From the NCBI GenBank assembly GCA_937973935.1, contig CALJJF010000029.1, positions 1 to 19,109 on the forward strand: a DNA stretch of 19,109 nt, given 5' to 3'. Position 1 is the first letter of the stretch. Each line of letters starts with the position of its first letter. The translations under genes were made by a program, and so were the position numbers. This DNA comes from MKRK01 sp001896915. GTDB lineage: Bacteria; Bacillota; Clostridia; Oscillospirales; Acutalibacteraceae. The notes under the pieces were generated by a model, which was not told where the DNA came from, made no database searches, and saw nothing but the letters and a program-made list of their open reading frames with translations. Positions 1 through 6,588 of the stretch are shown here, piece by piece.

Positions 1-387
1 GGTTTCCATGGCTCCGCTTCCCAGCTCGTTTTTTCCGTTCCACACCAGTGTCATGATTTTTACGCCCAGCTCATGATAAAGCGACACGTTCTCAATCTCG
101 CCACCCAGCGCAATGCCGTTTTCAATGGACAAAATCGCGTTCACACGACTATAGACATTCTCTTTTAAAAATAACTCGTAAAGCTCTCTGAACTTCACAA
201 TTGCTTCCGTTCCCCGAACACTGTCATCCAGCCAAATGGCGAAAACCTGTGTGGGAGCGTCGTACTCTGATAAGCGCCGATAATCCACATGAAGATGGTT
301 TTGTAACAGGGAACAGCTTTGTTTTTTGCATTCAAACAGTGTGTCACAATGCAAATCAAAATATTTCAAGGCATCACATCCGTTCAT
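1..387 (-). CDS. Membrane dipeptidase (peptidase M19), N-terminal part, cut by window edge
   Basis: Reading the minus strand from the ATG at 387 gives 129 codons open to the window edge. Near the N-terminus is FDLHCDTL, the D-x-H-x-D zinc-ligand motif that opens M19 (renal/membrane dipeptidase) enzymes. Further on are SIENG, with the conserved Glu that bridges the metals, and GVKIMTLVWNGKNELGSG, the characteristic TLxWNGxNxxGSG block. Members are binuclear zinc enzymes that cleave dipeptides, often with D-residues; no signal peptide is visible, so this one is probably cytoplasmic. The ATG at 387 has no convincing ribosome binding site. A TTG at 369, preceded by GGATGTG, would give a start MKYFDLHCDT that fits family N-termini well, so the start is uncertain. 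An ATG at 423 lies upstream of the predicted transcription start and is unlikely. The gene diverges from thrC. The C-terminal two thirds lie outside the window. Confidence 0.85.
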   Translation of the reverse strand, partial: MNGCDALKYFDLHCDTLFECKKQSCSLLQNHLHVDYRRLSEYDAPTQVFAIWLDDSVRGTEAIVKFRELYELFLKENVYSRVNAILSIENGIALGGEIENVSLYHELGVKIMTLVWNGKNELGSGAMET

Positions 388-423
388 AGGGTTTGTAATA
401 AAGATGTATGCCTGTTTTCTCAT

Positions 424-452
424 ATTATGTTTAATCTTTGACAAACAGTCAA
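424..452 (-). promoter_or_regulatory. Sigma-A-like promoter of the M19 dipeptidase
   Basis: On the minus strand a -35 box TTGACT (452-447) is followed after exactly 17 bases by CATAAT (429-424). Each box matches consensus at 5 of 6 positions. Transcription would start near 417, leaving a leader of about 30 bases before the ATG at 387. The promoter overlaps the thrC promoter on the other strand. Confidence 0.6.
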
Positions 453-466
453 TTTTATTATAAAAT
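438..466 (+). promoter_or_regulatory. Sigma-A promoter of thrC
   Basis: A perfect -35 box TTGACA (438-443), a 17-base spacer and TAAAAT (461-466, 5 of 6) form a strong promoter, with transcription expected to start near 473. The leader would be about 64 bases. A TTG codon inside the -35 box opens a longer reading frame in phase with thrC, but it cannot be the translation start of a transcript made from this promoter. Confidence 0.8.
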
Positions 467-478
467 AGAAAGCGAAAG

Positions 479-520
479 CCAAATGACCGGCGGCATTTGG
501 TTTTTTGAACAATTCGCCGG
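479..520 (+). promoter_or_regulatory. thrC leader: terminator-like hairpin overlapping a possible pseudoknot
   Basis: CCAAATG (479-485) pairs with CATTTGG (494-500) around an 8-base loop and is followed at once by six T (501-506), which is the form of an intrinsic terminator. The loop holds CCGGCG (487-492), which is fully complementary to CGCCGG (515-520). The spacing allows an H-type pseudoknot: helix 1 of 7 bp, 1-base loop, helix 2 of 6 G-C pairs, 14-base T-rich third loop. The 3' strand of helix 2 ends in the GG of the GGAG just before the thrC start, so forming it could hide the ribosome binding site. The pairing is seen in the sequence; regulation is inferred. It does not match a T-box or any riboswitch I can name. 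Confidence 0.5.
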
Positions 521-536
521 AGAAAAGAGTCATACT

Positions 537-2027
537 ATGCAGTATACAAGTACAAGAAAAAATGTTGCAGTTTCTTCCGCACAAGCAATCACACAGGGCA
601 TTTCCAAGGAAGGCGGTCTTTTTGTTCCAAAAGAAATCCCGCTTTTGTCACAGGATGAAATAGCCGGTTTAACCGACAAAAGTTATATCGACAGAGCCGC
701 TTTTGTTTTGAATAAATATCTGACGGATTTTACAGCAGAGGATGTACTTGAATGTGTGAGCGGTGCCTACAGTAACCTGAAGTTTGAAGACGATATTCCC
801 GCTCCCATCAGCAAGCTGTCCGATTCCATGCATATTCTTGAATTGTGGCACGGACCCACCTGTGCGTTCAAAGATATGGCGTTGCAGCTTTTGCCCTATT
901 TATTGACAAAATCCGCTGCTATACTGAAAAAGGACAACACCATTGTGATACTGGTTGCTACCTCCGTGGATACCGGCAAGCCGGCGCTGGAAGGCTTTCG
1001 GAATGTGAAAAACACAAAGATACTGGTGTTTTTCTCCTCAGACGGCGTCAGCCTGATGCAAAAGCTGCAAATGGTTACTCAGGAAGGTGACAATGTAGCC
1101 GTTTGTGCCATAGAAGGAAATTTCGACGATGCACAGACCGGGGTAAAAAGAATATTTACCAATGAGGAGATTCAAAATACCTTATCCTCTCATAATATGG
1201 AGTTTTCCAGTGCAAACTCCATCAACTGGGGCCGTCTTGTTCCTCAGATTGTGTACTATATTTCTGCCTACTGCGACTTGGTGAAGGAAGGCAGTATCAA
1301 ACAGGGTGATCCCATCAATGCGGTGGTACCCACCGGCAATTTTGGAAATATTCTGGCGGCTTATTATGCAAAAAAAATGGGAATTCCCATTCAAAAGCTG
1401 ATTTGCGCCTCCAACAAAAATAATATTTTGACGGATTTTATCAAGACAGGCGTGTATGACAGAAACCGTGATTTTTTCTGCACAACCTCACCTTCTATGG
1501 ATATTTTAATATCCAGCAATCTGGAACGTTTGTTGTATCATCTTACCGATGACAATGCAGATACCACCGCAGACTGGATGAATGCGCTTGAGAAAACAGG
1601 GAAATATGAGATTGACGGCGCTACAAAACAAAAAATCTCCGACAGCTTCTTTGCTGCATACTGTGACGACGAAACAACCGCTGCAACCATCAAAAGTATT
1701 TTCAGCGATTACAGCTATTTATGTGACACCCACACGGCAGTCGCAATCCACGCTTATGAAGCCTATCGGAAGGAAACAGGGGACGAAACCGTTTCTCTCA
1801 TCGTTTCCACAGCGTCGCCCTATAAATTCGCCGGCAGTGTGCTGGCCGCCGTGGATGAAACACTGGCAAACGGAACAGAAATCGAAATGGCCGAAAAGCT
1901 GGAAGAATTAACAGGGGTAAAGATTCCTTTACCGCTGAAAAATTTGGATCAAAAGCAGATTCGTTTCAAAGAGGTTTGCCAAAAAGAAAACATGAAGGAT
2001 ATTGTGTTTGATTTGCTGATAAAATAA
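537..2027 (+). CDS. thrC: Threonine synthase (ThrC)
   Basis: Cytosolic PLP enzyme that converts O-phosphohomoserine to threonine and phosphate, the last step of threonine synthesis. The 496-residue product has the usual length and starts MQYTSTR, as the family does. LWHGPTCAFKDMALQ contains the PLP lysine at K112, and VPTGNFGN (265-271) is the phosphate-binding loop. The start at 537 was chosen because it follows GGAG/AAGAG and lies downstream of the promoter; the reading frame is open back to 438, but that part is promoter and leader. Odd point: the normally invariant SGDTG loop reads SVDTG at 143-147, and the following GKAALEGF reads GKPALEGF. No other threonine gene is nearby. The gene is monocistronic, closed by a terminator at 2032. 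Confidence 0.93.
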   Translation: MQYTSTRKNVAVSSAQAITQGISKEGGLFVPKEIPLLSQDEIAGLTDKSYIDRAAFVLNKYLTDFTAEDVLECVSGAYSNLKFEDDIPAPISKLSDSMHILELWHGPTCAFKDMALQLLPYLLTKSAAILKKDNTIVILVATSVDTGKPALEGFRNVKNTKILVFFSSDGVSLMQKLQMVTQEGDNVAVCAIEGNFDDAQTGVKRIFTNEEIQNTLSSHNMEFSSANSINWGRLVPQIVYYISAYCDLVKEGSIKQGDPINAVVPTGNFGNILAAYYAKKMGIPIQKLICASNKNNILTDFIKTGVYDRNRDFFCTTSPSMDILISSNLERLLYHLTDDNADTTADWMNALEKTGKYEIDGATKQKISDSFFAAYCDDETTAATIKSIFSDYSYLCDTHTAVAIHAYEAYRKETGDETVSLIVSTASPYKFAGSVLAAVDETLANGTEIEMAEKLEELTGVKIPLPLKNLDQKQIRFKEVCQKENMKDIVFDLLIK

Positions 2028-2031
2028 AAGA

Positions 2032-2056
2032 CCCGGCAGAATTTCTGCCGGGCTTT
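2032..2056 (+). terminator. Intrinsic terminator after thrC, probably bidirectional
   Basis: CCCGGCAGA (2032-2040) and TCTGCCGGG (2044-2052) form a perfect 9-bp stem with a 3-base loop, followed by CTTTA. On the minus strand the same hairpin is followed by TCTTTTATTTT, a better T tract, so it can also end the DUF1540 transcript. Confidence 0.85.
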
Positions 2057-2073
2057 ATAGGGGATATTTGATT

Positions 2074-2250
2074 TTATTTCTTCTTGAAAGTTGTGCATAA
2101 GGTATCTATACAATTCGCGGCATGCTCTGTGCCCACCTTGATACTCTCAGCGTAACACCGCCGATGCGGCCCATTGTGGATACAATTTTCGGCATCACAT
2201 TTGATTTCATGTGATACCTTTGTATCCTTATCAATGTTGATTATCATCAT
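2074..2250 (-). CDS. DUF1540 cysteine-rich small protein
   Basis: A product of about 58 residues with the DUF1540 pattern: CDAENC, then C-Y-A-E-S-I-K-V-G, then C-x4-C and TTF at the end. The paired C-x4-C spacings suggest a small metal-binding (probably zinc) fold. The function of the family is not established; members occur widely in Clostridia and Bacilli. The start is one of three consecutive ATG codons (2253, 2250, 2247). AAGGGG lies 3 to 9 bases before them, and the middle one is chosen; a longer frame opening at 2286 lacks a ribosome binding site. It is convergent with thrC and shares its terminator. A 7-bp inverted repeat lies just upstream of the ribosome binding site. Confidence 0.75.
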   Translation of the reverse strand: MMIINIDKDTKVSHEIKCDAENCIHNGPHRRCYAESIKVGTEHAANCIDTLCTTFKKK

Positions 2251-2264
2251 CATACACCCCTTTT

Positions 2265-2285
2265 TGTCAACTTGTTTTGTTGACA
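2265..2285. repeat. Inverted repeat upstream of DUF1540 gene
   Basis: TGTCAAC (2265-2271) and GTTGACA (2279-2285) are perfect inverted copies around 7 bases. In the DUF1540 transcript this would be a hairpin ending 4 bases before the GGGG of the ribosome binding site; in DNA it could be an operator. The plus-strand TTGACA inside it has no -10 box at a useful distance. Confidence 0.4.
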
Positions 2286-2381
2286 CTATTAATTTTCCCG
2301 TTTGTGCTTTTGCTATTCAAGCGAATAATGGGTAAAAAGGTATGATTTAGTTTTTAATTTTTGATTGAAAAGAGGCATAAA

Positions 2382-3065
2382 ATGTCTTTGTTTGCGATTG
2401 CTGATTTGCATTTATCTCTGGGCACCGACAAGCCCATGGATGTGTTCAAAGGTTGGACGGATTATATCAGCAGGTTAGAAAAAAACTGGCGTGCAATTGT
2501 AAAAGAGCAGGATGTTGTGGTCATACCGGGAGATATTTCCTGGGCAATGAGACTGTCAGAAACTGTGAAGGATTTTGCATTGATCCACTCCTTACCGGGA
2601 AAAAAGCTTTTTTTAAAGGGAAACCACGATTATTGGTGGGCAACCATGCAGAAAATGCAAAAATTTCTGATTGAAAATGGGTTTACATCCATAGATTTTG
2701 TCCATAATAACGCGGTAGCCTATGAAAATTATGCCATCTGCGGCACAAGAGGCTGGTTTTTTGATGCAAAGGATCACAATGAAAAAGTTATCTTGCGGGA
2801 AGCGGCCAGATTGCAGGCCTCAATAGATGCGGCAAAAGCCCGGAACCTAATTCCCGTTGTTTTTTTACATTATCCACCGGTCACTAAGGATCAGGTCTGC
2901 GATGAAATTTTTTCGGTTTTGGTGAACGAAAAAATTGAGCGCTGCTACTATGGACACATCCACGGGGCAGGCTGCTACAATGCTGTCAACGGGATCTATG
3001 AGGGCGTGAAGTTCTCTCTTGTCAGCTGTGATTTTTTAGAGTTTTTACCTTTAAAAATTCTTTAA
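2382..3065 (+). CDS. Metallophosphoesterase, COG1768 type
   Basis: A 227-residue calcineurin-like phosphoesterase. All five metal-site motifs are present: D-L-H at residues 8-10, GDISW at 50-54, GNHDYWW at 80-86, the histidine in FLHYPP (H163) and GHIHG at 191-195. The GDISWAM, KGNHDYWW and CGTRGWFFD blocks are those of the COG1768 predicted phosphohydrolases common in Clostridia and Bacilli, whose substrate is not known. The protein has no signal peptide and should be cytoplasmic. The ATG at 2382 was chosen because AAAGAGG lies 8 bases before it; a TTG at 2361 would extend it by seven residues without support. No clear promoter or terminator was found, but the gene stands between a minus-strand gene and the tig promoter. 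Confidence 0.88.
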   Translation: MSLFAIADLHLSLGTDKPMDVFKGWTDYISRLEKNWRAIVKEQDVVVIPGDISWAMRLSETVKDFALIHSLPGKKLFLKGNHDYWWATMQKMQKFLIENGFTSIDFVHNNAVAYENYAICGTRGWFFDAKDHNEKVILREAARLQASIDAAKARNLIPVVFLHYPPVTKDQVCDEIFSVLVNEKIERCYYGHIHGAGCYNAVNGIYEGVKFSLVSCDFLEFLPLKIL

Positions 3066-3094
3066 AATATCACAATGTTTGTATGAAACAATAG

Positions 3095-3123
3095 TGGAAA
3101 ATTAATTTTACTTATGTTATAAT
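3095..3123 (+). promoter_or_regulatory. Extended -10 promoter of tig
   Basis: TATAAT (3118-3123) is preceded by TGT, giving an extended -10. Seventeen bases upstream stands TGGAAA (3095-3100, 4 of 6). Transcription would start near 3130, about 37 bases before the tig start. Confidence 0.7.
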
Positions 3124-3166
3124 GATACGACATTGTTTATTGGTATATAAATTAGGAGGAAAAGAA

Positions 3167-4471
3167 ATGAGTTTAAAGGCAAAGGAAAAGGTTGATACCA
3201 ACCGTTATGAATTACAAATAGAGATAGATGGTGAAACCTTTCGCAAAGCTATCAACAAAATGTATAAGAAAAATGTCGGCAAGATGAATATACCCGGCTT
3301 TCGTAAGGGCAAAGCTCCTTACAGCATCATTGAAAAATTATATGGCGAAAATGTTTTTTATGAGGATGCCCTCAATGATATATATCCTGCAGCGCTGGAC
3401 AATGCGGCAGAAGAAGCAGGCATCGAAATCGTGGACAACAACATTGAGTTTGACTTAGTAACCATGGACAAAAACGGAATTGACTTTAAAGTTAAAGTCA
3501 CTGTGAAGCCTGAGGTTACCTTGGGTGAATATAAAGGGCTCAGTGTGGAAAAACCGTCGGCTGACGCAACCGCCGAGGAGATTGACGAAGAAATAACACG
3601 GTTACAGGATCGCAATTCCAGAATGATTACCGTGGACAGAGAAGTAAAAGACGGCGATACCGCTGTGATTGACTTTGAAGGCTTTGTAGACGACGTCGCT
3701 TTTGAAGGCGGCAAGGGAGAATCCTATTCCCTGAAAATCGGATCCGGTTCCTTTATCCCCGGGTTTGAGGACCAAATCATCGGTCACAAAACCGAGGATG
3801 AGTTTGATGTAAATGTCTCCTTTCCAGAGGATTATCAGGCAGCTGATCTGGCAGGCAAAGAAGCAGTGTTTAAGGTCAAGGTCCATGAAGTGAAGGAAAA
3901 AGAGCTTCCGGCCATTGACGACGAATTTGTCAAGGATGTCAGCGAGTTTGACACTTTAGACGAATTAAAAGCCGATTTTGCCAAGAAAATTACAGAAAAG
4001 AAAGAAAAACAAGCGGAAACAGCAGTAGAAACCGCATTGATTGATCAACTTCTGGAAGGCTTCCAAGCGGAAATCCCGGAGGCTATGTTTGAAACACGCA
4101 TTGATGAAAACTTACGTGATATGGACGCCAGGCTGCGCCAGCAGGGAATGAATCTGCAGCAGTATATTCAATACATGGGCGGCGATGTAGCCGGGCTAAG
4201 AGACAGCTTCCGTGAACATGCGGAAAAAGAAGTTAAGGTTCGTCTTGCCTTAGAAAAGGTTGCACAGCTGGAAGGCATCGTCCCAACAGAGGAAGATATC
4301 AAAGCAGAATACGACCGCTTTGTTGAAACCTTTCATTCCAATTTAGAAACCGTTAAGGCCTCCATCCCCGAGAAAGAGCTGGTAAAGGATCTTGCTGTTC
4401 AGAAAGCGGTTGAAATCATCAAAAGTAGCGCTGTTATTATAGAAAAGGTAGACAAATCAGACGAAGAATAG
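3167..4471 (+). CDS. tig: Trigger factor (ribosome-associated chaperone)
   Basis: A 434-residue protein of full family length. It binds the ribosome next to the exit tunnel, shields nascent chains and has peptidyl-prolyl isomerase activity. The N-terminal ribosome-docking signature GFRKGKAP is at 44-51. The FKBP-like isomerase domain spans about 155-245, and the helical C-terminal chaperone arms follow. The ATG at 3167 sits 6 bases after AGGAGGA; an in-frame ATG at 3122 overlaps the -10 box and is excluded. It is the first gene of the tig-clpP-clpX-lon block, a common order in Clostridia. The last codons carry the -35 box and spacer of a separate clpP promoter. Confidence 0.96.
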   Translation: MSLKAKEKVDTNRYELQIEIDGETFRKAINKMYKKNVGKMNIPGFRKGKAPYSIIEKLYGENVFYEDALNDIYPAALDNAAEEAGIEIVDNNIEFDLVTMDKNGIDFKVKVTVKPEVTLGEYKGLSVEKPSADATAEEIDEEITRLQDRNSRMITVDREVKDGDTAVIDFEGFVDDVAFEGGKGESYSLKIGSGSFIPGFEDQIIGHKTEDEFDVNVSFPEDYQAADLAGKEAVFKVKVHEVKEKELPAIDDEFVKDVSEFDTLDELKADFAKKITEKKEKQAETAVETALIDQLLEGFQAEIPEAMFETRIDENLRDMDARLRQQGMNLQQYIQYMGGDVAGLRDSFREHAEKEVKVRLALEKVAQLEGIVPTEEDIKAEYDRFVETFHSNLETVKASIPEKELVKDLAVQKAVEIIKSSAVIIEKVDKSDEE

Positions 4472-4477
4472 TATAAT
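4449..4477 (+). promoter_or_regulatory. Promoter of clpP spanning the tig stop codon
   Basis: TAGACA (4449-4454, 5 of 6), a 17-base spacer and a perfect TATAAT (4472-4477) overlap the last codons and stop of tig. Transcription would start near 4484, about 49 bases before clpP. No CtsR or CIRCE operator is recognisable around it. Confidence 0.7.
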
Positions 4478-4532
4478 AGAATCAGATAGGCAAAATTTTA
4501 CTATCCAGAAAGGATCATAAGGAGGAATAAAC

Positions 4533-5114
4533 ATGAGTTTAGTACCATACGTTATTGAGCAAACCAGCAGAGGTGAGCGTTCCTACGACATTTATTCAAG
4601 GCTGTTAAATGACAGAATTATCGTTTTGTCCGATCAGGTGAATGATGTAACCTCAAGTCTTGTAATAGCACAGCTGTTGTATCTGGAAGGGCAGGACCCC
4701 TCAAAGGATATCAGTCTGTATATAAACAGCCCCGGCGGATCCGTCCCTTCCGGTTTGGCAATTTTTGATACCATGAACTATATCAAATGCGATGTATCGA
4801 CCATTTGTATGGGTATGGCAGCCAGCATGGGTGCGTTTTTACTGGCGGCCGGTGCGAAAGGCAAGCGCTTTGCTCTTCCCAATGCTGAGATCATGATTCA
4901 TCAGCCCCTCGGTGCAACCGAAGGTCAGGCAACTGACATATTGATCCATGCCGAACACATCAACCGCACCAAAAAGAACTTAAACCGCATTTTATCCGAA
5001 AACACAGGCCAGCCTCTTGAAGTAATCGAAAAGGATACCGACAGAGACAATTTTCTGACTGCGGAACAAGCCGTTGCATACGGTCTGATAGACAAGGTAA
5101 TTACAAAGCGTTAA
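4533..5114 (+). CDS. clpP: ATP-dependent Clp protease proteolytic subunit
   Basis: A 193-residue serine peptidase that forms the 14-subunit chamber of ClpXP. The catalytic triad is complete: Ser98 in GMAASMGAF, His123 in MIHQPLG and Asp172 in DTDRDNF. The oxyanion loop INSPGGS is at 64-70. The segment after it reads VPSGLAIFD where many homologues have VTAGMAIYD, a mild change. The start follows AAGGAGGA by 7 bases. It can be transcribed with tig or from the promoter at 4449. A strong hairpin with a T tract follows at 5141, before clpX. Confidence 0.97.
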   Translation: MSLVPYVIEQTSRGERSYDIYSRLLNDRIIVLSDQVNDVTSSLVIAQLLYLEGQDPSKDISLYINSPGGSVPSGLAIFDTMNYIKCDVSTICMGMAASMGAFLLAAGAKGKRFALPNAEIMIHQPLGATEGQATDILIHAEHINRTKKNLNRILSENTGQPLEVIEKDTDRDNFLTAEQAVAYGLIDKVITKR

Positions 5115-5140
5115 ATAAAAATTTATACAGAAATAAATGC

Positions 5141-5175
5141 AAAAAGCTCTTATTTCAATAAATGAGAGCTTTTTT
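5141..5175 (+). terminator. Intrinsic terminator between clpP and clpX
   Basis: Bases 5141-5155 pair with 5160-5174 in a 15-bp stem (one G-T pair) around a 4-base loop; the core is AGCTCT/AGAGCT. The 3' arm runs into six T. This is a complete intrinsic terminator 27 bases after clpP and 31 bases before clpX. No convincing promoter follows it, so clpX would depend on read-through. Confidence 0.75.
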
Positions 5176-5205
5176 GCTCACTGTATACTAATTTCGGAGG
5201 TTTTT

Positions 5206-6516
5206 ATGGCTGGCGACGATAAAAAAGAGAAACAGATCCATTGTTCTTTTTGTGGCAAAAAAGCCGAAGAAGTGATGAGGCTGATATCCGGACCACCCGG
5301 GGTATATATTTGTGACGAGTGTATCGATTTGTGTCAGAGCATTGTAAATGACGACAATTTGCCGCGCCGTAACAAAAACAGCAACAAATTGAACATCAAC
5401 TTAAAAAAACCTAAAGAACTGAAAGCGATGCTGGATGAATATGTAATCGGACAGGATGAGGCGAAAAAGACCCTTTCTGTTGCGGTTTACAATCATTATA
5501 AGCGCATCTTTTTGGGTGGAAAATACGAAAATGAAGTAGAACTGACCAAGAGCAATGTTTTATTGCTAGGCCCCACCGGTGTGGGAAAAACCCTGCTAGC
5601 CCAGACCCTTGCCAGAGCGCTGGACGTTCCCTTTGCCATAACGGACGCAACCACGCTGACAGAGGCCGGCTATGTGGGAGAAGACGTTGAAAACATTCTG
5701 CTTCGTCTCATTCAGGCGGCAGATTATGATATTGAACGTGCGGAATATGGTATCATCTATGTGGATGAAATCGATAAAATTGCACGAAAGTCCGAAAACC
5801 CTTCCATCACCCGTGATGTAAGCGGAGAAGGGGTACAGCAGGCTCTCCTGAAGATATTGGAGGGAACGGTTTCCAATGTTCCTCCCCAGGGCGGAAGAAA
5901 ACATCCCCAACAGGAATTCATCCAGATAGATACCACAAAAATTTTATTTATCTGCGGCGGTGCCTTTGATGGGATCGAAAAAATTACACAAAAAAGAATG
6001 CACAATTCCAGTCTCGGGTTTGGCGCCGACATCAAATCAAAATCGGAGATGGAAGCAGGCAATCTGATTTCTCAGGTCAACCAGCACGATTTGACCAAAT
6101 ACGGTCTCATTCCTGAACTTGTTGGCCGTCTGCCGGTGATTACTCACCTTTATCCTTTGGATACAGATGCCATGGTGAAAATCATGACAGAACCCAAAAA
6201 TTCTATTGTCAAGCAATATCAGGCACTGTTTCAAATGGACGGGGTAGAGCTGCACTTTGACAAAAAGGCGCTGGAAGCGATTGCACAAAAGGCAATCGAA
6301 CGGGAAATCGGCGCCAGAGGTCTGCGCTCCATCATTGAAGATTTACTTTCCGATGTGATGTTCGAGGTACCGTCGGAATATATGGTGGAACGTGTCACCA
6401 TTACTGAGGATAGCGTCACAAAAGGTGAAAAGCCGCTGTTTGACAAAAACCCAGAAAGAAAGCCCGCCAAATTAAAAGCACCCGTAAAGCAAAGCGAAAA
6501 AGGCGGTATCGCATAA
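5206..6516 (+). CDS. clpX: ATP-dependent Clp protease ATP-binding subunit ClpX
   Basis: A 436-residue AAA+ unfoldase that feeds substrates into ClpP. The N-terminal zinc-binding domain has C13, C16, C36 and C39. Walker A GPTGVGKT is at 122-129, the pore loop GYVG at 155-158, Walker B IIYVDEID at 183-190, the RKH loop at 231-233, the arginine finger at R308 and sensor 2 (GAR) at 369-371. The ClpP-docking tripeptide, usually IGF, reads LGF at 270-272, a conservative change. The ATG at 5206 follows CGGAGG by 5 bases; an earlier in-frame ATG at 5137 lies before the terminator and is rejected. The C-terminal 30 residues are lysine- and proline-rich and extend a little beyond many homologues. Confidence 0.97.
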   Translation: MAGDDKKEKQIHCSFCGKKAEEVMRLISGPPGVYICDECIDLCQSIVNDDNLPRRNKNSNKLNINLKKPKELKAMLDEYVIGQDEAKKTLSVAVYNHYKRIFLGGKYENEVELTKSNVLLLGPTGVGKTLLAQTLARALDVPFAITDATTLTEAGYVGEDVENILLRLIQAADYDIERAEYGIIYVDEIDKIARKSENPSITRDVSGEGVQQALLKILEGTVSNVPPQGGRKHPQQEFIQIDTTKILFICGGAFDGIEKITQKRMHNSSLGFGADIKSKSEMEAGNLISQVNQHDLTKYGLIPELVGRLPVITHLYPLDTDAMVKIMTEPKNSIVKQYQALFQMDGVELHFDKKALEAIAQKAIEREIGARGLRSIIEDLLSDVMFEVPSEYMVERVTITEDSVTKGEKPLFDKNPERKPAKLKAPVKQSEKGGIA

Positions 6517-6588
6517 TTGTGGTTGTTTAAATGAATTAAATCAATGATATGTTTTTTTGATTCATTTACGGAGGAAAATAAAAAAAGT

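Noticed and set aside
438..536. N-terminal extension of thrC beginning at a TTG at 438
   Set aside because: The TTG is part of a perfect -35 box, and the segment holds the -10 box and a leader hairpin; family N-termini match the ATG at 537.
438..536. T-box or amino-acid riboswitch before thrC
   Set aside because: The leader is only about 64 bases and lacks T-box core sequences.
2280..2308. Promoter for the metallophosphoesterase starting with TTGACA at 2280
   Set aside because: No acceptable -10 box lies 15-19 bases downstream.
3358..3714. Minus-strand open frame inside tig
   Set aside because: It is a shadow of the tig reading frame; low-complexity serine-rich translation and no ribosome binding site.
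4440..4532. CtsR or CIRCE heat-shock operators before clpP
   Set aside because: Neither the GGTCAAA direct repeat nor the TTAGCACTC/GAGTGCTAA inverted repeat is present.
6529..6568. Inverted repeat AAATGAAT/ATTCATTT between clpX and lon as terminator
   Set aside because: The stem is purely A/T-rich with a loop of over 20 bases and no T tract after it.
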